The notes beneath the pieces are model-generated. The model searched no databases and was not told where the DNA came from. It was given only the letters and a program-made list of their open reading frames with translations. Position numbers and translations under genes: made by a program. Source: an uncultured Mucispirillum sp. (GTDB taxonomy: Bacteria; Chrysiogenota; Deferribacteres; Deferribacterales; Mucispirillaceae). From it: a DNA stretch of 9,571 bases. This document shows positions 1 through 6,848 of this stretch, piece after piece. Position 1 is the first letter of the stretch; every line of letters begins with the position of its first letter. The stretch lies in contig CAMEZN010000038.1 of NCBI GenBank assembly GCA_945947845.1, forward strand, positions 1-9,571, in the 5' to 3' direction.

Positions 1-2
1 AA

Positions 3-377
3 TATAATAATATTATATATGATATTCATGATTTTTTTACAAAAAGTATAGATAAATGCCTTAATGCAGGTATTGATTATTCATCAATAATACTTGATGT
101 TGGTTTTGGTTTTGGAAAGACTGTTGAGCAGAACTATGTTTTATTAAAATATTTAAAAGAATTTAAATCTTTTAATTTACCGCTGCTTGCTGGTATCTCT
201 CGTAAATCAATGATTGGTGCTGTAACAGATAAAGATGTTAAAAACAGGCTTGCTGGCACAGTTGCTGCCAATACTGCTGCTATATTAAACGGTGCTGATA
301 TTATAAGAGTTCATGATATTAAAGAAGGCATAGATACTGTTAAAATTGCTGATTATATTTTAAAGGCGCATATATGA
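3..377 (+). CDS. folP: Dihydropteroate synthase, C-terminal part (5' end outside window)
   Basis: DHPS joins 6-hydroxymethyl-dihydropterin pyrophosphate to p-aminobenzoate in cytoplasmic folate synthesis. The frame is open from the window edge; codons from base 3 give 124 residues ending at TGA 375-377, a bit under half of a usual protein of about 280 residues. Visible family motifs, in order: ILDVGFGFGKT (90-122), the pterin-binding aspartate region; PLLAGISRKS (180-209), with the conserved SRKS lysine loop; RLAGTVAANTAAILNGADIIRVHD (positions 249-317; key residues RLAGT and RVHD), with the Arg and His that bind the pyrophosphate and pterin. One oddity: the family usually has Asp-Pro-Gly before the FGK loop and here it is Asp-Val-Gly (Val codon 99-101). 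The stop overlaps the cdaA start as ATGA, so the two are probably translationally coupled. folP directly before cdaA-cdaR-glmM is an arrangement seen in other diderm lineages (family knowledge). The identification is firm; the start is not in the window. Confidence 0.95.
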   Translation, partial: YNNIIYDIHDFFTKSIDKCLNAGIDYSSIILDVGFGFGKTVEQNYVLLKYLKEFKSFNLPLLAGISRKSMIGAVTDKDVKNRLAGTVAANTAAILNGADIIRVHDIKEGIDTVKIADYILKAHI

Positions 378-1171
378 ATACTGTTATTACCATTACTACT
401 ATTTTTGCATTTATTAAAACCTATGTAGGTATTATAGATGTAATAGATATTGCATTTATAAGCTATATCATTTACAGAATCCTTCTTCTTTTAAGGGGAA
501 CAAGAGCTATATATATGTTAGTATCTATTATGATACTTTTAGTGCTTCTAGGACTTTCAGACTTTTTAGGTATGAAAGTAACTAGATGGGTTTTAAGTAA
601 CATGTCTGGTTATTTATTTTTAGCTATGATAATTATTTTTCAACCTGAAATAAGACGAGCTCTTGCATTTATTGGTGAATCAAAATTCTTTGAGCGGTCT
701 GTTACACTTAATTCTCAAATAGTAGATGAACTTGTTAGAACTGCTACAATTTTAGCAAACAGACAGTTAGGAGCATTAATTATTATTCAAAGAAATACAG
801 ATATTGCTCATTATGTTACACTGGGTCAGAAAATAGATTCTGTTGTTAGTAAAGATTTACTTCTAAGTATTTTTATTCCATATTCACCTTTACATGATGG
901 TGCAGTTTTATTGGAAGGTTCAAGGCTTACATATGCTGGCTGTATTTTACCACTTACAAAAAGAGAAGATATTGCTCAACAGTATGGCACAAGGCACAGG
1001 GCAGCTATTGGTATTACAGAAGAAACAGATGCTGTTGCTATTGTTGTTAGTGAAGAAAGGGGTGAAATTTCTGTAACAGAAGGTGGAAATATTTATCCTA
1101 ATTTAGATGCAAATGCTTTACGGGAAACATTAAGCAGGCTTATTAAAATAAATAAATCAGCGGAAGATTAA
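374..1171 (+). CDS. cdaA: Diadenylate cyclase CdaA/DacA, membrane-bound c-di-AMP synthase
   Basis: Condenses two ATP into cyclic di-AMP, a second messenger that in studied bacteria controls potassium and osmolyte transport and wall homeostasis. The 265-residue length is normal for the CdaA class. Three hydrophobic segments at about 21-40, 45-62 and 72-90 would anchor it in the inner membrane, followed by a cytoplasmic DAC (DisA_N) domain from about residue 95 to 250. The catalytic signatures are intact: DGA at 175-177 (within PLHDGAVLLEG) and RHR at 207-209 (within GTRHRAAIGI), so an active cyclase is expected. The ATG at 374 overlaps the folP stop (ATGA), with an AAAGG Shine-Dalgarno at 362-366, 7 bases upstream. 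It is followed after one base by the cdaR/ybbR gene and then glmM, the same order as the classical Firmicute cdaA-cdaR-glmM operon. In that system CdaR and GlmM bind CdaA and tune its activity; I infer the same here. Confidence 0.96.
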   Translation: MNTVITITTIFAFIKTYVGIIDVIDIAFISYIIYRILLLLRGTRAIYMLVSIMILLVLLGLSDFLGMKVTRWVLSNMSGYLFLAMIIIFQPEIRRALAFIGESKFFERSVTLNSQIVDELVRTATILANRQLGALIIIQRNTDIAHYVTLGQKIDSVVSKDLLLSIFIPYSPLHDGAVLLEGSRLTYAGCILPLTKREDIAQQYGTRHRAAIGITEETDAVAIVVSEERGEISVTEGGNIYPNLDANALRETLSRLIKINKSAED

Positions 1172-1172
1172 T

Positions 1173-2075
1173 ATGTTAAATAATAAAACTTTATTAAAAA
1201 TACTTAGTGTTTTTATTGCTATTGGCATGTGGATAATGGTTGTATCTGGTCATGAAGAAATTAAAGAAATGACTGTTCCTGTAAAGCTGATTAATGTATC
1301 AAGTGGTAAGGTGGCAATTGCAGATTATCCAAATGTATCAATAAATATAAAAGGTGCTGCACGACTTATGCAGTCGCTTGCTAATTCTGATGTTTTGCTT
1401 GATATTGATGTGGCAGCATTTCCAAATGGTCAGTCAATAAGAAGGATACTACCAGCAGATTTTAAAACACCTTTGGGTATTGAAGTTGTTGATGTAAAGC
1501 CAATGGAGCTTCGTATTACTGTTGATAATATTACTGCAAAAGATGTGCGTGTTTTGCCGTCAATTATAGGGGAAGTAAAACAGGGCTATATGGTTGAAAG
1601 TATAACATTAAAACCAAACTTTGTAAGTGTAACTGGTGCAAAAAGTGTATTATCTAAACTTGAAAATATATCAACAATGCCTATTAACTTATCTGAAAGA
1701 AATGAAAATTTTGTTCAGAATGTCTTATTAAAAGATTATGATGGAGTTACAAAAATTCAACCATCATCAGTGGAAGTCAGAGTTAAATTAAGAGAAAATT
1801 TGGTAGAGCATGAGTTTACAAATGTTCCTGTTGAGTGTATGAATTTAAAAAGTAACTTAATGGTAGCAAATACTCCATCACTTTCTTATGTAAAAGCAAG
1901 GGGAAGAGAAGATATTATTGATACTTTTTTAGATACTGTAACATTTGTAACTGATTGCAGTAATATTAAAGGTCCCGGAAATTATACTGGTTCAGTTGCA
2001 TATAGAACAAATTTAATTGTTGATATATTAAACTTAGAGCCACAAACAATAAATATAGAGATAAAAGAGAGATGA
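1173..2075 (+). CDS. cdaR: YbbR-domain protein CdaR, predicted regulator of CdaA
   Basis: Membrane-anchored extracytoplasmic protein that in Firmicutes modulates diadenylate cyclase CdaA. The 300-residue sequence opens with a short basic N-terminus and one hydrophobic helix (about 5-24, LLKILSVFIAIGMWIMVVSG), so most of the chain should lie in the periplasm. The rest divides into three beta-rich YbbR-type repeats at about 30-118, 121-206 and 212-298. The first two each end in a proline-containing strand (VDVKPMELRITV; IQPSSVEVRVKL), and the third ends in LEPQTINIEI. Bacillus CdaR has four such repeats, so this is a shorter version. No catalytic residues are expected. It starts one base after the cdaA stop, with GGAAGA at 1162-1167 as a plausible Shine-Dalgarno, and overlaps glmM by four bases (ATGA). 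Family assignment is strong from repeats plus context. The regulatory role in this organism is inferred, and the name YbbR is equally valid. Confidence 0.9.
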   Translation: MLNNKTLLKILSVFIAIGMWIMVVSGHEEIKEMTVPVKLINVSSGKVAIADYPNVSINIKGAARLMQSLANSDVLLDIDVAAFPNGQSIRRILPADFKTPLGIEVVDVKPMELRITVDNITAKDVRVLPSIIGEVKQGYMVESITLKPNFVSVTGAKSVLSKLENISTMPINLSERNENFVQNVLLKDYDGVTKIQPSSVEVRVKLRENLVEHEFTNVPVECMNLKSNLMVANTPSLSYVKARGREDIIDTFLDTVTFVTDCSNIKGPGNYTGSVAYRTNLIVDILNLEPQTINIEIKER

Positions 2076-3415
2076 GAAAATATTTTGGAACAGATGGTGT
2101 TCGCGGTAGAGCGAATATTGAACCTTTAACAGCAGATTTTGCATTAAAACTTGGCAGGGCAGCTGCTGGTTTATTTAAAAATAATGATACACACAGGAAA
2201 ATTATTATAGGAAAAGATACCCGTCTTTCCTGTTATATGTTTGAAAATGCACTAGTATCAGGTATATGTTCAGCAGGTATTGATGCTGTTATGGTTGGAG
2301 TAATACCAACTCCTGCTATTGCTTTTTTAACAAAATCAATAAGAGCAGATGCTGGTGTAGTAATCAGTGCATCACATAACCCTTATTATGATAATGGCAT
2401 TAAGTTTTTTAATGCAAATGGTTATAAACTTGCAGACATTACAGAACATGAAATTGAAAGAATGATAGATAATAATGAACCTGCACTAGACCCAGATTCT
2501 ATTGGCAAAGCATATAGAATAGAAGGTATAGGAAGATATGTAGAGTTTGTTAAAAATACATTTCCAAAAAATATTGATTTAAAAGGTCTAAAAATAGTAG
2601 TTGATTGTGCAAATGGGGCTTCCTATAAAGCTGCACCACTTGCTTTAAGGGAGCTTGGAGCAGAGCTTATATTAATCAATGTTGAACCAAATGGTATGAA
2701 TATTAATGATAATTGCGGAGCAGTTTATCCAGAAAATATGGCAAAAGCTGTTATAGAGCATGGAGCAGATGTAGGTATTTCCTTTGATGGAGATGCAGAC
2801 AGAGTAGTCTTTGCAGATGAAAAAGGTAATATTGTTGACGGCGATAAAATTATGGGTATTTGTGCTATTGATATGATGGAGCAAGGCACTTTAAAAAATA
2901 ATACTATTGTTGCAACAGTAATGAGTAATTTAGGCTTTGAATATTCTATGAATAAAAAAGGCATAAAGCTTATCCGTTCCCAAGTGGGAGACAGGTATGT
3001 TATGGAAGATATGTTAAAATATAACTGCAACCTTGGAGGCGAACAGTCTGGACATTTAATATTTTCAGATTTTAACACAACAGGTGATGGTTTAATCAGT
3101 GCTATGCAGGTTCTTGGTCTGCTTGTTAAAAAAGGTAAATCATTATCAGAGCTTTGCAGCTTTATAGAAACATATCCGCAGGTATTGCATAATGTGTTAG
3201 TAGATAAAAAAGTTCCACTTGATGAATTAACTAATACTTCTGCATTGATTAATAAAGTAGAAAAAGAGCTTGGCACAAGTGGCAGACTGCTTGTAAGGTA
3301 TTCTGGAACAGAAAATAAATTGAGAGTCATGCTTGAAGGAAAAGATGAAAAAATAATAGCTGCTTATGCAGAAGAAATTGCAGCAACAGCAGTAAATGAA
3401 ATCAAAGGTAAATAA
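2072..3415 (+). CDS. glmM: Phosphoglucosamine mutase GlmM
   Basis: Interconverts glucosamine 6-phosphate and glucosamine 1-phosphate in the cytoplasm, the step before GlmU makes UDP-GlcNAc for peptidoglycan and lipid A. The 447 residues are the normal length and all four alpha-D-phosphohexomutase regions are present: N-terminal [10 protein letters not shown] (3-12), phosphoserine loop VVISASHNP with catalytic Ser101, Mg-binding DGDADR (239-244), sugar-specificity loop GGEQSGH (322-328), and phosphate-binding [12 protein letters not shown] (409-420) near the C-terminus. Nothing essential is missing. The ATG at 2072 overlaps the cdaR stop (ATGA) and follows a purine run, AGAGAG. pdxJ begins two bases after its stop. 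In Firmicutes GlmM binds CdaA and lowers c-di-AMP output. Retention directly after cdaA-cdaR suggests the same link between amino-sugar supply and second messenger here (inference). Confidence 0.97.
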   Translation: MRKYFGTDGVRGRANIEPLTADFALKLGRAAAGLFKNNDTHRKIIIGKDTRLSCYMFENALVSGICSAGIDAVMVGVIPTPAIAFLTKSIRADAGVVISASHNPYYDNGIKFFNANGYKLADITEHEIERMIDNNEPALDPDSIGKAYRIEGIGRYVEFVKNTFPKNIDLKGLKIVVDCANGASYKAAPLALRELGAELILINVEPNGMNINDNCGAVYPENMAKAVIEHGADVGISFDGDADRVVFADEKGNIVDGDKIMGICAIDMMEQGTLKNNTIVATVMSNLGFEYSMNKKGIKLIRSQVGDRYVMEDMLKYNCNLGGEQSGHLIFSDFNTTGDGLISAMQVLGLLVKKGKSLSELCSFIETYPQVLHNVLVDKKVPLDELTNTSALINKVEKELGTSGRLLVRYSGTENKLRVMLEGKDEKIIAAYAEEIAATAVNEIKGK

Positions 3416-3417
3416 GA

Positions 3418-4131
3418 ATGATAAAACTAGGAGTAAATATTGACCATGTAGCAACTCTTCGTCAGGCTAGAATGGGAATAGAGCCAGAACCTGTTATGGC
3501 TGCTAAAATTGCAGAAAAAGCAGGTGCAGATGGTATTACTATACATTTAAGAGAAGACAGGCGGCATATACAGGATAAAGATGTATATGATATTAAAAAA
3601 GTTATCTCTATTCCTTTAAATTTAGAGATGGCATGCAGTGATGATATAATAAATATTGCAAGAGATGTAATACCAAATACATGCACTATTGTGCCAGAAA
3701 AACGTCAGGAAATAACAACAGAAGGTGGGCTAGATGCAGCAGGTCAGTATGATTTAGTTGCAGATACAGTTAAAAGACTTCATGAAAAAAATATAAAAGT
3801 AAGCCTTTTTATTGAGCCTGATAAATTACAGATTGATGCTGCTAAAAAAATGGGTGCAGAATATATAGAAATCCATACTGGTTTATATGCTAATACAGAG
3901 GGAGCAGAACAGCAGCAGGAATTAATCCGTATAAAAGAAGCAGCTGCCTATGCACATAGTATAGGTTTAATAGTTAATGCAGGCCATGGGTTAAATTATA
4001 CAAATACACAAAATATTGCAGCAGTGCCTTATATGTATGAGTTTAATATAGGACATTCTATAATATCAAGAGCTGTTTTTACTGGACTTGATGAAGCTGT
4101 AAAAGAAATGATAAAAATAGTCAAAAAATAA
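3418..4131 (+). CDS. pdxJ: Pyridoxine 5'-phosphate synthase PdxJ
   Basis: Last ring-closing step of DXP-dependent vitamin B6 synthesis: 3-amino-2-oxopropyl phosphate plus 1-deoxy-xylulose 5-phosphate gives pyridoxine 5'-phosphate. The 237-residue TIM barrel is of family length. Motifs in order: NIDHVATLR (7-15), THLRED-type loop [12 protein letters not shown] (40-51) with His43, NLEMA with Glu70, [15 protein letters not shown] (92-106), EIHTG (151-155), NAGHGLNY (187-194) with His190, and [14 protein letters not shown] (208-221). These match the catalytic His, Glu and His of the characterised enzyme plus the phosphate-binding loops. The ATG at 3418 lies two bases after the glmM stop, with AAAGG at 3404-3408 as Shine-Dalgarno. 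The following gene is acpS, a widespread pdxJ-acpS pairing. The presence of PdxJ implies de novo B6 synthesis by the DXP route rather than by PdxS/PdxT; the other genes of the route are not in the window. Confidence 0.97.
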   Translation: MIKLGVNIDHVATLRQARMGIEPEPVMAAKIAEKAGADGITIHLREDRRHIQDKDVYDIKKVISIPLNLEMACSDDIINIARDVIPNTCTIVPEKRQEITTEGGLDAAGQYDLVADTVKRLHEKNIKVSLFIEPDKLQIDAAKKMGAEYIEIHTGLYANTEGAEQQQELIRIKEAAAYAHSIGLIVNAGHGLNYTNTQNIAAVPYMYEFNIGHSIISRAVFTGLDEAVKEMIKIVKK

Positions 4132-4133
4132 TT

Positions 4134-4484
4134 ATGCTAGGCTGTGATATTATAGAAATTGAAAGAATAGAGCATTCTATTGTAAAATTTGGAGATAATT
4201 TTTTACGGCATATTCTTTCTGAAAATGAATTGTTATTATATAATAAACGTGGTAAAAGGGCAGAATTTGCAGCTGGAAGGTTTGCTGCAAAAGAAGCAGT
4301 TTCTAAGGCATTAGGCACTGGAATTGGCAGAGGTTATAGCTTCACTGATATTGAAATACTTCCTGATGAACTTGGAAAACCTTATGTATATTTAAAAAAT
4401 CAAAAACAAGAAAATATAGAAGTATCCATATCGCATTCTCGTTTAAATGCTATTGCGGTTTGTGTTATTAAAGAGGCAGAATGA
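4134..4484 (+). CDS. acpS: Holo-[acyl-carrier-protein] synthase AcpS
   Basis: Moves the 4'-phosphopantetheine arm from coenzyme A onto the serine of apo-ACP, switching on fatty acid and lipid A acyl-chain synthesis. The 116-residue length is typical of the small trimeric AcpS class. The N-terminal MLGCDIIEIERIE carries the metal-binding Asp5. RFAAKEAVSKALGTGIG (49-65) carries the second metal ligand Glu54 and the KEA signature. ELGKPYV (79-85) and the C-terminal SISHSRLNAIAVCV (98-111) complete the fold. The start is two bases after the pdxJ stop. No recognisable Shine-Dalgarno is present in the A/T-rich 15 bases upstream, so translation probably depends on ribosomes finishing pdxJ. Its own stop overlaps the kdsB start (ATGA at 4481-4484). 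Confidence 0.95.
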   Translation: MLGCDIIEIERIEHSIVKFGDNFLRHILSENELLLYNKRGKRAEFAAGRFAAKEAVSKALGTGIGRGYSFTDIEILPDELGKPYVYLKNQKQENIEVSISHSRLNAIAVCVIKEAE

Positions 4485-5212
4485 GTGCAGTAATAATTCC
4501 AGCCAGATATGGCTCCACAAGATTTCCGGGTAAAGTGTTAGCAGATATTGACGGTAAACCAATGATTGTTAGAGTTGCAGAACAGGCTGTGCAGACTTCT
4601 GCTGATAAAGTTATTGTTGTAACAGATAATGAAAAAGTATATGAAGTATGCTCTAATATAGAAAGAGTTTCAGTTATGATGAGCCCGTCAGATTTATCAA
4701 CAGGAACAGACAGGGTTGCATATGCGGCAAAGAGTATAGATGATGATATTATTATTAATGTTCAGGGCGATGAACCTTTTATTCCGCCAGTATTAATTGA
4801 GCAGTTAATACAAGGGCTTAAAAGTGATGATTCGCTTAAAATGATAACAGCATGTGTGCCGTTTGCTGATATTAATAATTCTGAAAACCCTTCAGCTGTC
4901 AAAGTAATTCTTGATAAAAATGATTATGCTGTTTATTTTTCAAGATATCCTATACCGTATAATAGAGATAATATTGAAGGAGTTGTAAGATACCGCCATA
5001 TAGGTATATATGGGTTCAGGCGAGATTATCTTTTTGAGTTTGCTTCGCAGGAAAGAACTTATTTAGAAAAATGTGAAAATTTAGAGCAGCTTAGAGCATT
5101 AGAAAATGGTGTTAAAATTAAGGTTGTAAAAACTGATTATAACCCATTATCTGTTGATACATTAGAAGATTTACAGAATATTTTAAAAATTTTAGATATG
5201 AGGAATAAATAA
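4481..5212 (+). CDS. kdsB: 3-deoxy-manno-octulosonate cytidylyltransferase (CMP-Kdo synthetase)
   Basis: Activates Kdo with CTP to CMP-Kdo, the donor for the inner core of LPS, in the cytoplasm. The 243 residues match the family length. Nucleotidyltransferase motifs are clear: PARYGSTRFPGK (7-18), which grips the CTP phosphates; TGTDR (74-78); NVQGDEP (93-99) with the metal-binding Asp; a Tyr-Phe-Ser-Arg segment (152-155); RHIGIYGFR (172-180); and the acidic EKCENLEQLR region (196-205) followed by SVDT (224-227). The ATG overlaps the acpS stop by four bases, with AAGAGG at 4471-4476 as Shine-Dalgarno. The stop overlaps the next start (TAATG), so KdsB and the CTP-producing enzyme PyrG are coupled, which puts a CTP supplier beside a CTP consumer. 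Together with kdsD downstream this is Kdo metabolism. A start farther upstream is excluded by the fit of the N-terminal motif. Confidence 0.96.
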   Translation: MSAVIIPARYGSTRFPGKVLADIDGKPMIVRVAEQAVQTSADKVIVVTDNEKVYEVCSNIERVSVMMSPSDLSTGTDRVAYAAKSIDDDIIINVQGDEPFIPPVLIEQLIQGLKSDDSLKMITACVPFADINNSENPSAVKVILDKNDYAVYFSRYPIPYNRDNIEGVVRYRHIGIYGFRRDYLFEFASQERTYLEKCENLEQLRALENGVKIKVVKTDYNPLSVDTLEDLQNILKILDMRNK

Positions 5213-6837
5213 TGGCAAAATATATTTTTGTAACAGGTGGAGTATTATCATCATTAGGCAAAGGGATAACAGCAGCTTCTCTTGGAGCACTGCTGGAATC
5301 ACGGGGTTATAAAGTAGCTTTAAGGAAATTTGACCCGTATTTAAACTATGGTCCCGGCACAATGAGCCCATTGCAGCATGGTGAAATATTTGTTACGGCA
5401 GATGGCTGTGAAGGTGATTTAGATTTAGGCCATTATGAAAGATTTACAACAACTAATACAGATAAACATTCAGATATAACATCTGGTAAAATATATTATA
5501 CAGTTATTGAGAGGGAACGCAGAGGTGAATACCTTGGTGCTACTGTGCAGGTTATCCCGCATATAACTGATGAAATAAAAGGCTGTATAACAGCTGGTGC
5601 AGAAAATTATGATATTGTAATAATAGAAATAGGCGGCACTGTTGGTGATATTGAAAGTCTTCCATTTTTAGAAACAATCAGGCAGATGAAGTTTGATTTA
5701 AGTGAAGATGATGTGTTATTTTTACATGTTACTCTTGTGCCATATATGAAAAGTGCTGGTGAGTTGAAAACAAAACCTACTCAACATTCAGTTCGTCAAT
5801 TACAGGAAATCGGCATAAGTCCAGATATATTAGTTTGTAGAAGTGAGTATCCGTTAAGTGAAGGAGTTAGAAATAAACTTGCATTATTCTGTAATGTTGA
5901 AAAATCATCAGTAATTAACTGTATGGACGCAGCTACAATTTACCAAGTTCCACTTGTTTTAAATGAAGAAGGGCTTGACAGCGAAGTAATAAAAAAATTA
6001 GGGTTAGAAGAAAGAGAATATGATTTATCTGGCTGGCAGGATATTGTAAAGCGCATTAAACAGCCAAAGGATACCGTATCTATTGCAGTGGTAGGTAAAT
6101 ATCTTGAAACAAAAGATGCTTATTTAAGTTTAACAGAGGCACTGCTGCATGGAGCTGTTGCAAACTATTTGAAAGTAGATATAAAATGGATTGATGCAGA
6201 AAAGCTTGAAGAAAAAATGGCTAGTGAATATTTAAGCAATGTTGATGGTATATTAATACCTGCTGGTTTTGGTGAAAGAGGAATGGAAGGTAAAATTAAT
6301 GCTGTTAATTTTGCAAGAACAAAAGATATTCCATTTTTAGGTATTTCTATGGGGTTACAGGCTGCAGTTATAGAGTTTGCAAGGAATGTATTAAAATTAG
6401 AAGATGCAAGAAGTGCAGAAATGACTAAACCAGAACATTCACAAAATCTTGTTATTGATTATAAACATGATGAGCATTATAATGAAGAAATGGGAGCTTC
6501 TATGCGTCTTGGTTCTTATATAACATCTTTAAGTGAAGGAAGCATTGTTAAAGAAATATATAATGCTGATACAGTAACAGAAAGGCATAGACACAGGCTT
6601 GAAATTAATAATACTTATAGAAATTCATTAGAAAGTGCAGGTATGGTAATATCTGGCAATAATGATGAAAGTGGTTTTGCAGATATTATAGAATTAAGTT
6701 CTCACAGGTGGTTTATTGCTACACAGTTTTGTCCAGAATTTCAATCAAAACCTTTTAACCCGCACCCACTATATAATGCTTTTGTTCAGGCTGCATATAA
6801 GTATAAACAGGATAAAAACAATTTATCTGGTGATTAA
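5212..6837 (+). CDS. pyrG: CTP synthase PyrG with apparently inactive glutaminase domain
   Basis: CTP synthase aminates UTP to CTP using ATP, with nitrogen normally delivered from glutamine by a C-terminal class I amidotransferase (GAT) domain. The 541-residue length is complete. The synthetase half (about 1-270) has the SSLGKG loop (Lys17), QHGE (His56), DLDLGHYERF with Mg ligand Asp71, EIGGTVGDIES with Mg ligand Glu139, and KTKPTQHSV (186-194) for UTP. It differs at 45-48, NYGP where the family has NVDP. The GAT half (about 285-530) keeps Glu403, the RHRHR segment (458-462) and Glu509. It lacks the catalytic pair: PFLGISMGLQ has Ser379 where Cys is expected (codon TCT 6346-6348), and QFCPEF has Cys507 where His is expected (TGT 6730-6732). 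PGGFG reads PAGFG (Ala351). I therefore infer an ammonia-dependent enzyme. The start is shared with the kdsB stop (TAATG), with GAGG at 5200-5203. The family call is certain; loss of glutaminase activity is predicted. Confidence 0.95.
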   Translation: MAKYIFVTGGVLSSLGKGITAASLGALLESRGYKVALRKFDPYLNYGPGTMSPLQHGEIFVTADGCEGDLDLGHYERFTTTNTDKHSDITSGKIYYTVIERERRGEYLGATVQVIPHITDEIKGCITAGAENYDIVIIEIGGTVGDIESLPFLETIRQMKFDLSEDDVLFLHVTLVPYMKSAGELKTKPTQHSVRQLQEIGISPDILVCRSEYPLSEGVRNKLALFCNVEKSSVINCMDAATIYQVPLVLNEEGLDSEVIKKLGLEEREYDLSGWQDIVKRIKQPKDTVSIAVVGKYLETKDAYLSLTEALLHGAVANYLKVDIKWIDAEKLEEKMASEYLSNVDGILIPAGFGERGMEGKINAVNFARTKDIPFLGISMGLQAAVIEFARNVLKLEDARSAEMTKPEHSQNLVIDYKHDEHYNEEMGASMRLGSYITSLSEGSIVKEIYNADTVTERHRHRLEINNTYRNSLESAGMVISGNNDESGFADIIELSSHRWFIATQFCPEFQSKPFNPHPLYNAFVQAAYKYKQDKNNLSGD

Positions 6838-6848
6838 TTAGGTGTTTT

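Noticed and set aside
1..60. A possible promoter in the very AT-rich start of the window
   Set aside because: The bases are in-frame codons of folP that lead straight into its conserved motifs; AT-richness alone does not support a promoter.
894..1076. Second + strand open frame inside cdaA
   Set aside because: It is in another frame across the DGA/RHR catalytic region of cdaA, has a low-complexity leucine-rich product, and has no Shine-Dalgarno.
2672..3454. Several open frames on the minus strand across glmM and into pdxJ
   Set aside because: They run antisense to a gene with complete GlmM motifs, their translations are rich in Ser, Cys, Ile and Phe with no recognisable domain, and they are typical shadows of an AT-rich coding strand.
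6262..6732. Sequencing error or pseudogene as the cause of the odd PyrG active-site residues
   Set aside because: The frame is continuous to a normal C-terminus, flanking motifs are conserved, and three separate codons (one with two base changes) are altered. A decaying pseudogene is also unlikely because pyrG is normally essential and sits in a tight operon, although a second pyrG copy elsewhere cannot be excluded from this window.
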